A DNA stretch of 64,000 nucleotides from Laguncularia racemosa (GCA_037954665.1 JBBMOL010000224.1:771112-835111), one strand, 5' to 3'; numbered from the stretch's first letter, positions 32,806 to 45,226 are shown. Program-made: numbers and translations. Notes: a model not told the origin generated them from the sequence alone.

Positions 32806-34155
32806 TTATGTGTACCAAAAAGTTCCATACGTGAATTGTTGATGAGGGAGACGCATGGGGCTAGTTTAATGGGACACTTTAGTGTTAGAAAAACTTTGGA
32901 CGTTTTGCATGAACATTTTTATTGGCTTAAAATTAAGCATGATGTACGAACTGTGTGTGATAAGTGCATTGCATGTAGGAAGGCTAAGTCCAAAGTGATG
33001 CCCTATGGGGAATATCTTCCATTGCCTGTGCTTAATCAGCCTTGGATTAACATCTCTATGGATTTCATATTAGGTTTACCACGATCTCAAAGTGGCAAAG
33101 ACAACATATTCGTTGTTGTTGACAGGTTTAGTAAGATGACTCATTTCATTGCCTATTCTAAAACTAATGATGCATGACATATTACAGATTTGTTCTTTAG
33201 GGAGATTGTATGGTTGCATGGTTTGCCTAAATCCACTATAAGTAATAAGAATGTAAATTTTTTTAGCCATTTTTGGCGTACTTTATGGAATAAGATAGGC
33301 ACTAAATTATTGTTTTCCACTGTTGCACATCCTCAAACTGATAGTTAGATGGAAGTAATCAATAGGACACTTTCAACATTATTGCATGCTATGCTTCATA
33401 AGAACTTGAAACAATAGGAGACATGCTTACTTTATCTAGAATTTGCATATAATAGGATAGTACATTCTACTACATCATATTCTCCATTTGCGGTTTTATA
33501 TGTTTTTAATCCCATAACCCCATTGGATATATTGCCTTTACCTATTAATGAGTTTTTTGATCTTGATGGAGCAAAAAAGGTAGAATTTGTTAGGGAAATA
33601 TATGCTCAGGTTCGAGCAAACATTGAGAAGAAAAACGAGCACTATGCTCATCAAGCTAATAAGGGACATGTCAAAACCATGTTTCATCCAAGAGATTAGG
33701 TTTGGGTACATTTGAGGAAGGAAAGATTTATAGAGCAATGGAAGTCTAAATTGCATCCAAAGGGAGATGGTCCTTTCCAACTAGTGGAGCACATCAATGA
33801 TAATGCTTACAATATTGATTTGCCAAGTCACTATGGTAATATGAGCGCAACTTTTAATGTTTCTAATCTTATTCTTTATGGTGCATGTAATTCGAGGACA
33901 AATCTTTTCGGGGAAGGAGGGAATGATGATGATCAACGAACATCTAAGAGGACGAAACTAAAATCCCAAGATCTATTGCAAGGTATTGGAGGCCCAATGA
34001 CCCGAGCTAGAGTTAAGAAGATAAACGATACTTTACAAGGATTAGTCATAGACTTACAAACTAAGCAATCAAATTACACTAAAGGAGAGCCAACACCTAT
34101 CAATTTGATTCACGTTTCTATGGTAGGATGCAAGGATTTCAAAGTCTTAGAATAG
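32806..34155 (+). pseudogene. element E pol part 2: integrase and LTR-encoded tail
   Basis: HHCC region HGASLMGHFSVRKTLDVLHE to CDKCIACRKAKSK (32848-32985), core DFILGLPRSQSGKDNIFVVV with the first catalytic Asp near 33061, then a decayed second catalytic segment (LPKSTISNKNVNF, Asp replaced). C-terminal domain from about 33690: RKERFIEQWKSKLHPKGDGP, NVSNLILYGACNSRTNLF, then into the 3' LTR, GPMTRARVKKINDTLQGLVI, stop at 34153-34155. Stops lie at about 33177, 33347, 33417 and 33700. Confidence 0.87.
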
Positions 34156-34630
34156 ATGCATTTTTATTAAACTAAAAAAGGGAATAAGTATTTTCGATTG
34201 TGGTTATTTGTTATGTTTTATTGCATTTGTTTGGTTTATACTTTAGAATAAATAGTTATAAGTTGTGGTCAATAGGAAGATAAGACCGGATGCTATGTTA
34301 GGAAACTTAGGTTATTATATTTTTGTTATGTGATATTCTTATATCACCGAGGAGAGGGGGAGGCAAGAGATATACATCATTGAATATTGAAAACACATCT
34401 TTTCTTTGAAAAGAAAAAAAAAAAAACCCTATCTTATTCTTTGAGAAAGAACTCTATGGATTTTTCTTCAATTGAATTGCTTGGGGAAAATTCTTTTAAT
34501 AACTTAGGTTTCAGTCAACAGGTGTGATTGGGGTTTAGTTTTGTTCTACTTGTTTGAGTCGTTTGTTGGGATTTGATTTCATTTACAAGCGTCGAGTTCT
34601 AAGTTTAACATACCTAAGGTTTGCGCATCA
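33924..34630 (+). repeat. element E 3' LTR
   Basis: 707 bp, TGATGATGATCAACGAACAT to TTTGCGCATCA, preceded by the purine tract GGGGAAGGAGGGAA (33910-33923). It mirrors 26236-26939, with more differences than the D pair shows. Confidence 0.92.
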
Positions 34631-35918
34631 TTGACTGTAGCTCAACAATAGAAATTGGAAGTTTAACCTTCTTCGAAGATCTTGAGAATTAGCACTCCTA
34701 TAAGAGAAAAAGGCCATCACCAAGGAAATTGTGAGAGAATGTCTAATTGAAATACAAGGAAGAAATATGCCTACGAGTTTGATAATTTTATCATTGAGAG
34801 GTTATGTAGTGATTCTAAGAATGGATTGGTTATCAAAGCACTTTGCTAATGTAAATTGCAAAAATAAGGAAGTGCGATTCAGTAGGCCAAGAGCGGAGAC
34901 TATCGTATATCGAGGGCAATTAAGGAAAAATCTAGGAACTTCCACTAACGTATTATAAGAAAAAGGAGAATACCTTCAAAACTAGAGCACATGCGTAGTA
35001 AGTTTAATGGAGATAGAGAAAGGATCACTATGATTGGAGGCAATAACAGTTATCAATGAATTTCCTAAGGCGTTTCCTAAAGAATTACTAAGACTACCAC
35101 CATTGAGAGAAATGGATTTTATGATTGAAGTGAAGCCTAGTACGGAACTAATCTCAAAAGCACCCTATTACATGGCCCAAATTGAGTTGAAAGAATTGAA
35201 GAAACAGTTATAAGAATTGATCAAGAAGGGATTCATTTACCTAAGTGTATCACCTTAGGGATCTCCAATGTTGTTCGTCAAGAAGAACGATGGATCTATG
35301 TGATTATGCATTGATTATTGAGAATTGAACAAAATAACCATCAAGAATAAATAACTATTGCCAAGAATTGATGATCTATTCAATTAGTTGTGAGGAGCAA
35401 GTATCTTCTCTTAGATAGATTTACGATCCGGATACCATCAACTGAAGATCAAGTTAGAAGATATACTTAAGATTGCCTTCCAAACACGATATTGTCATTA
35501 CGAATTTCTAGTAATGTTGTTCGGGTTAACAAATGCTCCGGCTGCATTCATAGACCTCATGAACAGAATCTTCAAGTCATTTTTTGATAAATTTGTAGTG
35601 GTTTTTATCGACGATATCCTGATTTATTGTAGGACCTCACTAAAGTACGAAGAACACTTGAGGATTACCTTAGGATTACTAAAGGAACATCAATTGTACA
35701 CCAAATTTTCAAAGTGTGAGTTATGGATGAATCAATTGGCATTCTTGGGACATATTATATCGGGAGAAGGTGTCATAGTAGATCCAACTAAGATAGAAGC
35801 TATAGTCAATTGGAAATAACCTACTACAGTTACGGAAGTGAGGTGTTTTCTTAGGTTAGCTGGATACTATAGAAGGTTTGTGAAGAACTTTTCCCAAATT
35901 TTAAAGCCAATAACTAAA
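34631..35918 (+). pseudogene. element Z protease end and reverse transcriptase
   Basis: Protease C-terminus with VVILRMDWLSKHFANVNC (34800-34860), linker, then RT: APYYMAQIELKELKKQL, SPMLFVKKNDGSM, IDLRSGYHQLKIK, MLFGLTNAPAAFIDLMNRIF and the catalytic FIDD at about 35608-35619 (VVVFIDDILIY), thumb ELWMNQLAFLGHIISGEGVI, and RFVKNFSQILKPITK at the F2 insertion. Some ten in-frame stops, many at positions where Gln or Trp is usual. Confidence 0.87.
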
Positions 35919-36958
35919 TGATAGGAATAAAAATCCGACAAGACCTATCATTAGGGCAAGAACTAAAGGAATTCGAATTCTAGCGATGAGGGCCCATTTT
36001 GAGCAGATCGACTCCGGAATTATTTATAAATTAACCTCTTTTCTATTATTCTTGTATTGTGTTTTCCAACAGGCACACTTATCATATTTCATAAGGCAAT
36101 GGACAAACTCTCTCAGACTCAGCTTGTGGGTTATCCAAGGACCGACCTGAACCGGCGATGAGCTGGGCCGATGGATCCTATAGAAGATTGGCATCTTGAA
36201 CACCATTTCTTTTATATATTTACTCTTTTATGAACTATTTTGGTTGTATTTTGGTTTTGGGAAACTTTTATTTCCTTGTAATTTTCATTTAGGGTTAGCC
36301 ACCTTAAAAGTGGCAAACTTGTAATTTTGAGCACTTTTTAACCGTAGGAGTAGCAAGTATAAATACTTGCTTAAGAGAGGGTTTGAGGAGGCTTATTTTT
36401 TCAGATTAAACACTACCTTTCACGTGAGAATTAGGGTTCCTAATTTTCATCTAAACTCTTATCAATTTCAATCCCAAGAGTTGAAATTGTGGCGAGTGCA
36501 ACATCTTGAAATTGTGAGTTATATCAATTTCATTTTGTTGTGATTTCTTTTCTTCTCTACTGTGTCATATCTAGGGTTGAATTGAGATAGTTCTTGGTTA
36601 GAAATACATCTTATTGTTCACGAAATATTGTGTTTATTTGAAGTACTTAGCAATTGGATTCAGATCATCATTGAAAAATCCACTTGAAAACGTGTTCTTC
36701 TCTATTGGAAAGGAATTCTTATAATTGAGGTTTTCTTTTGAATTTGTGGATTTTTTGCGTGGATTATATGAGATTAGAGTGTTGTTAGAAGATATTATCA
36801 TTGTGGTTTTATAATTATATCATTGGATATTTGGATTTCATCATATCTTCATTAGGGTTCACGTGAAAATTGCCTTTTGTGGATCCGATTTTGCCTTGAC
36901 TTGAGATGGTTTTTCTTAAGTCCTTTGATTGTTCTTCTAAGTGGATTTAGGCACATCA
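35919..36958 (+). repeat. element F2 5' LTR
   Basis: 1040 bp, TGATAGGAATAAAAATCCG to GGCACATCA. The first 200 bp match the coding tail of the F2 ORF. GC-rich AACCGGCGATGAGCTGGGCC (36150-36170 area) lies upstream of a palindromic TATA region GCAAGTATAAATACTTGC (36353-36370). Confidence 0.95.
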
Positions 36959-36964
36959 TCTTTT

Positions 36965-36976
36965 TGGTACCAGAGC
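36965..36976 (+). promoter_or_regulatory. element F2 primer binding site (tRNA-iMet)
   Basis: TGGTACCAGAGC, six bases after the 5' LTR; one mismatch to the initiator tRNA-Met complement. Confidence 0.88.
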
Positions 36977-38215
36977 TTGTGGTTTTGAGAAGGGATTATG
37001 TGATTTTGAATTTTGGAAATTTAGGGTTCATGTTCTTACATCATCAATTCCAAAATTGAGGGTAAATTGAAATTGTTGTTGTAGTTGTTTGAAGTGGAGT
37101 GAATTGTCTTTAGTAGGAGTTGAATTTTCTGCATGTTGGAGTGATTTTGAAGTACTTGTTGAAGCTTCTATGTTGTGGACTTCACCGTGAAGGAAGAGGA
37201 ATGATAGTGCATTTGTTTAGTGCAATTTCGGAAGTGCAATTGTGTAGGAAGAGAATTGTGGTTCTTACATTGTTTGAATTCAGAATTGGGGAGAACATTT
37301 GCCATTTCCAGATTTGATTAGTGTGTAAGAAGGGAAGTTATTTGATTTCAAAACAAGCATTAAGAGTGAAGGAGTTAAGTGTGTTTGTTTAAATTTGAAA
37401 AATTGCATCTTACCAAATGTGGAGGGCTTGCAATTAATGAAGTGGTTTGATTTTCAAATTTAATTTGCTGCCTTCTTATGTAAGTTGCAGATTGGATTTG
37501 TATTTGAAGTGAAGAATTTTGCAACGAGATTATCCTTGAAATTTCTTTGAGAAAGAGTAATGAATTGAAAAAGTTTTGTGTTACATGTGACATGTATGTT
37601 GTTGTAAGTTGCGGTTGATAAATTGTGTAGAAGTGGAGAAGTGCACCGTCTTTGTGAAGGTGTTTGTATGGTGTTATGTTGTGCAAATTGGAAGTGGAAG
37701 TGTACAATTTTCATAATTGCATTGTGTGGGATAATAGGAAATTTATTTGAAATTCAAACACATCCATTAAGTTGAGGAAGTTATTAAGTGGTATTGATTG
37801 TGTTCCATTTGAATTTGAAATTTGATTATTACCATTTGTGGAAAGTGCATTAAGGATGTTTATTTGAATTTGTTGCCGTGTTGTGGAGTTGTGTGGATTA
37901 AGGTGCTACACATCAAGATCAATTGTAGGTGTGAAACTGTAGCAAGAAAGGAAAATTGAGTAGTAGAATTTGAATTCAAAAACAAACATTAAAGTGTGAA
38001 AGTAATTGAACTTATTACTTCAACACTTGTTAGTTGAATTTAATTTCTTAATTACTTGGAAGTATTTATTTGTGCTTCAATTATCTCACTTAACTTTATT
38101 TGAAGTACCAATAAACATTTCTTATATTGGTTGAGTTTGAGCACTGTGGGTGTGTAAGGGTGTGTTGTCGTGGTGTGGTGAAGTGTATTGAGGTTGTTGA
38201 AATTAGTAAGCAAAA
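36977..38215 (+). other. element F2 5' leader with diverged repeats
   Basis: 1.2 kb of non-coding, T- and G-rich sequence where gag would be expected. Three stretches near 37340-37390, 37745-37800 and 37965-38010 share a pattern of TTTGAxTTCAAA, ACA, CATTAAG and a purine-rich part, suggesting old internal duplication. No gag motif in any frame. Confidence 0.5.
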
Positions 38216-39511
38216 ATGTCAAGTGAGTTGTATTTGTCTACTAACATATTGCATCGGGACTTGACTTCCTTTCAAACCATTGATGAGGGACAAAGAGAAA
38301 ACTTGTTCCATACTTTTTGTAGGGTACAAGGAAACTTGTGCGCAATTATTATTGATGGTGGTAGTTGTACTAATGTTGTAGCTGCATCATTAGTATCGAA
38401 GTTGAAACTTGAAACTATCCCACATCCTAAACCCTATACATTACATTGGTTGAATGATCAGGATGGTCTTTGTGTAACCCAAAGGGCTAGGGTACCCTTC
38501 AGTATAGGGGACAAGTACTATGATGAGCTTGAATGTGATATTCTTCCTCTTTGTGCATCCCATATATTACTTGGTAGACCATGGTTGTATGATAGGATGG
38601 TATTACATGATGGGTATAGAAATACTTATATGTTTAAAAAGGATGGTAAACGTATAGTATTGAATCCTATGTCACCATCAGAGGTCCAGGAGATGTAAAG
38701 ACAGATAAAACAACCATCACAGAATCTTGAGGATCATAGCCACATGATCAAACCTTCAAAGGACCAAATAGTGCAGACGCAGGTATGCTAACCTTCAAAG
38801 GTTCTTGAGGGCTCTAGTGACACGAGCCAACCCTTAGAGCATAAAATTTGTCAGACACCGATGTGCCAACCTTTAGAGGATCCTGATGATCATAGTCAGA
38901 CGAGCAGACCACCAGAGAGCCAAACTGTTCAAAGACAGTTATGTTCACCTTTAGAGGTTTTAGAGGGTAATGAGCAGCTGGGCCAACCATTAGAAGACCA
39001 TGAGGATCAGCTACATACAGATGAGTTAGAAAATGAGGAAACGGTTTCAGTGGAACAGGTTGATATAGGGGCGACTTTATTGGATAATGGAGCATTATTT
39101 GTGTTGCAGTTGAGATACATCCTAGAAATGGAAGAGAGAAAACAATCACCACCTGTAGTATTTCAGATATTGGGATTCTGTAGAGATACTTCTTCAAATG
39201 GATTACTAGGAGAAAACAAAGTCTCTATTGCATTTAACCTGCCAGATTTGAGGACAAATCTTTTTGAGGCCCAAGGAGATGATAGGAATAAAAATCCGAC
39301 AAGACCTATTATTAGAGCAAGAACTAAAGGAATTCGAATTCTGGCGATGAAGGCCCATTTTGAGCAGATTGACCCCGGAATTATTTATAAATTAACCACT
39401 TTTCTATTATTCTTGTATTGTGTTTTCCAACAGGCACACTTATCATATTTTATAAGGCAATGGATAAACTCCCTCAGACTTAGCTTGTGGGTTATACATG
39501 GACCAACCTAA
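38216..39511 (+). pseudogene. F2 protease plus 26-residue repeats plus LTR tail
   Basis: One reading frame with two stops (TAA 38696-38698 and 38789-38791). Residues 1-160 are an unbroken retropepsin: NLFHTFCRVQGNLCAIIIDG with the catalytic Asp-Gly-Gly-Ser near 38355, ECDILPLCASHILLGRPWLY near 38550, ending PMSPSEVQEM. Then about four imperfect 26-residue units (38700-39020) with the pattern P-x-E...Q...C-x-PLE and acidic ends (MCQPLEDPDDHSQTS, LCSPLEVLEGNEQLG). An acidic linker leads to NLPDLRTNLFEAQGDD, which matches the integrase end of A, B and E, and the frame then enters the LTR with RPIIRARTKGIRILAMKAHF, stop 39509-39511. The repeat region is unknown to me. It may be a single ORF with recent stops or a protease ORF and a separate downstream ORF. 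Confidence 0.8.
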
Positions 39512-39549
39512 ACCGGCGATGAGTTGAGCCGATGGATCCTATAGAAGAC
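39280..39549 (+). repeat. element F2 3' LTR, left part
   Basis: First 270 bp of the 3' LTR, from TGATAGGAATAAAAATCCG to the AAGAC duplicated by G; continues at 46561. Confidence 0.93.
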
Positions 39550-40870
39550 TCGTTGCCAACCGTAGTTTTAATATTTATAATGCCTGTTCCTAATTCTAAC
39601 TACATTGTAATAGGCAAGTGTACCTACCATGGACGTAATATAGTGTTAAGTATAGGGTCGTCCTACAGAGAGAAGGTTACTAATTACTAGTACTAGCTAT
39701 TTCCCTATTATCTAACCGTTAAATTAAGATGAGGTGTATAAAAAATGAAAGTAGTCAACAATCTAAAATTTAAACTAAAGCTACTTCAACAACACAAGAT
39801 TCAATTCTATAACAAAACAACCTAGATCTAATTATATACCTATATTGTCACATAAATCATTAGAAGCTAAGGATTAATGTTTCTAAGTTCTTAAGCTGTT
39901 AAGTTCCAAGAAGCAAGATAATTACTTTCTCAAGTAAATTACTTATCTAATCCTAGATTTATCAATTAGGATCTCTCCTCAATTAATAGCAATCTAGAAT
40001 CGCATGAAGCATAACAACTCGATTCGAATGAATGTTCAATAGAAGATTTTCGATATTCTATCTCTAGAAACATGAGAAAATCTCATCCAAAACATAAATC
40101 TGATCATAAAAGCGATTTCTCAATCAACTCAAATGATAAAGCATAAACTCATATTCTGGAAATATGAATCTAAGATAATTCTGCAGCACATGTAATGGAA
40201 CAAAAGAACATCAATAAAACATCAATTAAATCATATCTTCATCATATGACAAAATAGTTCAAATGAGATCTAAGTCTAGGTTTACTCATCCACAGACCTA
40301 ACAATGAAAGAACAAATACATGAAGAGAAACTAGAGTTCATGATTACAACCCGGATAGATTGAATCTTGAGTGCCTTGCTTGGATCTCCTTGGATTGTTG
40401 AGTAGAAAACTAAAGAAAGAGAGAAAAATGAAGAGAAGTGTATTATAAAACCCTAGGTCTGCCATATTTTTTTTTCTCTCTCCTTTTCGTCTTATATATA
40501 TGTGCTAGCATTAGAGTAGAGAGAAACATTAGAGAAAGTATGTCAGAGCTCCATACGCCCTCTGCCACGCCCCCGTGGTAAGGGGCGTGGTAGTTCTGTT
40601 CCTCATTTCTCTTCCATACGCCCTTAATATGGGGGCGTAGTGGTGGTTTGCTGTTCATATGCCCCCTGATATGGGGGCATGGCAGGCAGAGAAGATGCTC
40701 TTCTTCCTTTCTCTTTGTTGTTTTCTTCTCAATTTCTTTCAATGATCTTCATTACACTTGAAAGCAACATATTCTTTGATTAAGCATCAAATTCGAATGA
40801 TTTTTTATTAATTATCAACTTAAGAGAGCATAAAATCTTCTTTGAATTTGGAGTATTATGGTGATTATCA
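39550..40870 (-). repeat. element G 3' LTR
   Basis: 1321 bp. It contains three adjacent GC-rich inverted repeats at about 40549-40690 (for example CCACGCCCC paired with GGGGCGTGG) and a TATA-like TATATATA at 40492-40501 (- strand) downstream of them. Confidence 0.92.
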
Positions 40871-42640
40871 AATTCCCCCACACTTGAATCTTTGCTTGTC
40901 CCCAAGCAAAGTAATTTAAAAGACCATACATTCAAAACAGGGACTTCATATTTCGAAACACAGCAGGCTAGAATATCGCATTCATCAATGATCATGTTTA
41001 ACATCCAATAGAACTCCTCAATTGAATGAATGTACTCCTCACCTTATCTTGCAATATTGAACTAGAGATACTTTAATCAAAGTTTTAAAATTAATCAAAG
41101 TAAAGTAAGTTTCTACCTTTATCTTTCAATAACAGCTTTCAAATAAAAAATCAAACTTAAGGTCAAATCGAAACAAAAGGAGATTTGGCTCATTTCAATT
41201 AGCTATTTCAGAGTGTATAGCCTCCTCATCCATCTCTCTAAGCGAACTACTCCATCATGAAAGTATTTTGCATATGAGATTCCCCTGGATTCCTCTTCCT
41301 TTGATAGACCTTCCCAAAAGTTTCATTTATTTATTTATGATCCCAAAACCCATGTAGCAAGCTTTCAGTCGATAATCCCGAGCTCGTCACCCAAGTTAAC
41401 AGACGTTATCCCTTCAATTGAAGGCGTCCCTACGGACTTAATCACTTGAGTTTCAAGAACTTACCCCCTCTTTTTTTTTTTTTGAGAGTAATTTCCTCGG
41501 TCGGCCGATCCTAGGCCAGACGACCTTAGGTGACCAAGTTTTAAAGGGACCCCATCGAACCTCCATTACTCTAACTGATTTGTTCAGCTAGTAGCAGGGT
41601 TAAACTTCGCTCTTTTGAGGGACCAAAACCAGCCCGCACTAACTAAGATATCTTATTTCGACTTAAACTTTTCTTAGAAGGTCTCTTAAGAAAGATCACC
41701 GAGAGAATTACTTCATTTACCCTTTTATAATGGATTAATTATCTCTCAAGACTTTTGATGAAACAATATATTTCCTAGTAACTTAGAAATCAAGCCAATT
41801 AACATTTTGCTAAGTAACTTAGTTCAATTCCTAACTTTGAATTCTACCTTTAAATAACAAGTAAACTTGCTTCACAAAGATTTTTATTCTATAAGTTTGA
41901 TCAAGTATGACAAAATTCAATGCAAAAACAGGAGTGAATTACACGACATTCTTTTTGAGGAATTCAATCATTGAATGCTAAAACACTCCTTAAATGCAGC
42001 TAGAATTCTAGCAACATAGAAAATGTAGGAGGAATTTTGACAGAAAATTAGAAGAATTTTGAAAAATTTCCACTTTCTATATCGATAATCGCACATACAC
42101 ACCTAGTTCTCCTTTTTCCCTTTATACATACTATTTAATACCCCTCCCCCACACTTAAGTTAGACATTGACCTCAATGTCTATACTTGCAATAAAAATCA
42201 GACAAGGAAAGAGCATTAAGTAGAGAAAAATTAAGATAGAAACGGTAATAAAAAGAACTAATGCTCCCCTGAATTTGATGTTGCTATTCATCAAGTGCTT
42301 GATCAAAACCATATGTTATGTAGTAGCTCCAACATTCAAGCATTGTGTGAATATTCCGATTGCTACAATATCAAAATCTGGAAAACTATACAAAGAAGAA
42401 AACTCGAAAGAAGTTAGTCTACAACGAAATTAAAAAGAAAGAAAAATAAAGAAACGTAAAGCATGAGAACTTAAATTAAGTTAACACAAGGCTAATAGGG
42501 CGTGGTAGGCTCTGTGGTCAATTCTAGATTGACACACCCCCGTGGAAAGGGGCGTGGTAGCATATCAGTTGGAATTTTTCCACTTTGTCGCCTCTTTTGC
42601 CTTTATACGCTCCATGGCCGAGGCGTGGTGTTTCTCCACA
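40871..42640 (-). other. element G 3' non-coding region and polypurine tract
   Basis: The - strand end TTCAAGTGTGGGGGAATT (40871-40888) is the polypurine tract. 41530-41560 carries the block shared with C and D. At 42500-42630 the GGGCGTGG/CCACGCCCC-type inverted repeats seen in the LTR recur. No ORF. Confidence 0.72.
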
Positions 42641-44954
42641 CTATTTTTTTTTTTTAACATTCCTTACTCTACGATGCTTTCCAATCACCTCCTTTTTCAA
42701 CTCAAGACTTCCATCAAGACTGACAGTCATCTCTTTAACTGATGCACCTACAGATTCTCCTTGATCCCCATTTGTCAAACAAATTTCTAAAGCATCCTTG
42801 CATAATTGCTCTTGCATTGACTTTGAAAGAGGTAGATCAAGATCATCCACTGCAAAAACCAGTATCATCATGTTGCAAACTATGCTTAAGAACATCCGGC
42901 ATTTTCATTACGACTTCCTCATTTCCCACTCGCAACACCAATTTCCCATCTCCCACATCTATGATAGCTCTTGCAGTAGCCAGAAATGGTCTCCCAAGAA
43001 TCAATGGGATCTCCACATTCGCTTCCATATCTAGGATGATGAAATCTGCTGGGAAAATGAAGTCTTGAACTTTTACTAGCACATCCTCAACCACTCCTCT
43101 TAGGAATTTGATTGATCTATCCGCCAATTGCAAGATCATTCGAGTGGGCTTTGGTTCCTCAAGTCCCAGCTTCTTGAAGAGTTGATATGGCATGAGATTA
43201 ATACTAGCCCCAAGATCAGCTAGGGCCTTCTCCTCAGTTAGCTTACCGATCAAACACGGGATGGTGAAGCTCCCAAGGTCCCTAAGCTTCTTTGGAAGTT
43301 TGTTCTGAATAACTGCCGAACATTCTCCTCCTAAAGTCACTGAAGAAAACTCTTCCAATTTTCTCTTGTTCGATGATAATTCTTTCAAAAACTTTGCATA
43401 TCTAGGAATTTGAGTCAATGCCTTAACCAATGGAAGGTTAATATGCAATTGTTTAAAAACTTCCAAAAATTTACCATATTGCTCATCTACCTTATCTTTC
43501 TTCAATCTTGCAGGGTATGGAATGGGAGGTTTATATTCTGGAACCGGTTTGGATGATGATGACTTCTTCTCAACTAACTTCTCTGGCTTCTCTCCTTCAT
43601 CATTTTCAATTGGTTGTTTCTCCTTTGAGTTGGATGCCTCACCTCTTCCTACTTGATTCTCATAGTGAAGTTCTTTACCACTTCTCAGGGTTATTGCTTT
43701 CACATGCTCACGAGGATTTGTCTCTGTATTTCCTGGTAATGAACCTTGAGGTCTCTTTGAAAGTAATTTAGCAATTTGTCCAACCTGAGTCTCAAGATTG
43801 TGCATTGAGGCGCCATGATTTTTTATAGTAGTGTCTTGATTCTTTAAAATCATGTCCAATGACTTTTGTCTATCTTCAGAATCTTTTACTAACTTTGCCA
43901 GGATGTCCTCAATTAATGATTGTGGTTTAGAACTCTGACCAGGTGGTCTTTGAAAACCAGGGGAAGGATTGGGGTTGCCATTCTGAAAATTGTTGTTGTT
44001 ACTCCATGAAAAATTTGGGTGATTTCTCCAGCCTGGATTATATGTGTTACTGTAAGGATTATTCTGAGGCTGGATCTGATTTCCCAAATAGTCCACTTGT
44101 TCAACACCTAATTCATCACCAAAGGAGGGCTCAGCTGTACATAATTATTGCTTTGAAAGTGACAATCCATCTATTTTTGTAGACAACGCCTCTACTTTTG
44201 ACATGATTGTAGTAGCTACGTCTACATCAATAACTCCTATCGATCTTTTATCTCTACTCCTAGAATGTGACCATTCAAAATTATTCACTACTAGATTCTC
44301 GAAGAGAGCTAAGCTTTCTTCAGGAGTTTGATGATTAATCGTACCTCTAGCTGCAGCATTTACCATTTGTCTAGTCTGACAATTGAGACCGTTGTAGAAA
44401 ATCTGAACCTGCATCCACTCTGGAACACCATGATGGGGGCATCTCCTTAATGATTCCTTGAAACGTTCCCAAGCCTCATAAAGTGTTTCTGACTCTTGTT
44501 GGTGATAAGACTGGATGTCAGCTCAGAGTTTAGCGGTCTTTGAAGGTGGAAAGAACTTGTCCAAAAACCTTGTAACCAACTCTTCCCAGGTGGTGATGGA
44601 GCTTCTTGGCAAAGAGTTTAACCATTGTTTAGCTCTTCCTTTTAAAGAAAATGGGAAGAGTCTAAGACGAACCGCATCTTCACTCACTCCATTAAATTTG
44701 CAAGTGTCGCATATCTCCAGGAAGGATTGAATATGAGAGTTTGGATCTTCATCCTCAAGACCATCAAATTGGGCATATTGTTGAACCATTTGAATAACGG
44801 CTGGTTTAATCTCAAAACTATTTGCTGCCACCCTAGGTCTAACAATGCTAGAGCTAACACCATCTAACCTTAGCCTGGCAAACTCAGCATTGGTTCTTCT
44901 AAGCTCAACCAATGGATTTAGCTCATGAGGAGGATTGTCTTGTGGGTCAGCCAT
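42641..44954 (-). pseudogene. element G gag and protease (Athila-like)
   Basis: One frame from ATG 44954 (MADPQDNPPHELNPLVELRR). The gag core has KPAVIQMVQQYAQFDGLEDE, AVRLRLFPFSLKGRAKQWL, FLDKFFPPSKTAKL, then YEAWERFKESLRRCPHHGVP near 44440. Proline/asparagine-rich middle (NPYSNTYNPGWRNHPNFSW near 44040), HVKAITLRSGKELH near 43690 and YPARLKKDKVDEQYGKFLEV near 43480. Protease: KALADLGASINLMPYQLF (about 43190-43240), with Leu in place of Ser/Thr after Asp as is common in Athila, and IPLILGRPFLATARAI near 42980. Stops: TGA 44520-44522 and TAA 44142-44144; a frameshift near 42860 shifts the last 70 residues (to 42641). No CCHC knuckle is visible between the gag core and the Pro-rich part, unlike D. 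Confidence 0.9.
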
Positions 44955-45202
44955 TTCATCTAACATCAACTCTTCCTTAACCCTTGTTGATGACGATGGA
45001 GACGGGTGCTTATCTCTTTTGTGTGATCCGGATTAAAATCAGCAAGGCCCTTGGATCGGCTCCTAGTCATGCACTACAAGAACTAAAATCTAACAATCGG
45101 TGGTACCTAAATTCTAAGTAAACAAAGAAGGAATAGTAAAAAAAGTAAATAAAGTGGATAGATTAATAAGTAATAAGTGTTCTTAATATTAGCGGTGCCT
45201 CT

Positions 45203-45220
45203 TCCCCAGCAACGGCGCCA
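45203..45220 (-). promoter_or_regulatory. element G primer binding site (tRNA-Asp)
   Basis: The + strand reads TCCCCAGCAACGGCGCCA, one base different from the D site; complementary to tRNA-Asp. Six bases inside the 5' LTR. Confidence 0.9.
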
Positions 45221-45226
45221 AAAACT

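Larger units (their letters stand above)
26236..34630 (+). mobile_element. element E: CRM-like Ty3/gypsy nested in Z
   Basis: Gypsy element on the + strand: 5' LTR 26236-26939, primer site split by F1, gag 28739-29917, protease 29918-30345, pol 30570-34155, 3' LTR 33924-34630. Flanks TTGAT (26231-26235) and TTGAC (34631-34635) form a one-mismatch target duplication in the Z protease gene. Removing F1 and H1 leaves about 6.6 kb. All genes carry stops or frameshifts. It is related to but distinct from A/B; E' and E'' at the right end are its closest relatives in the window. Confidence 0.92.
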
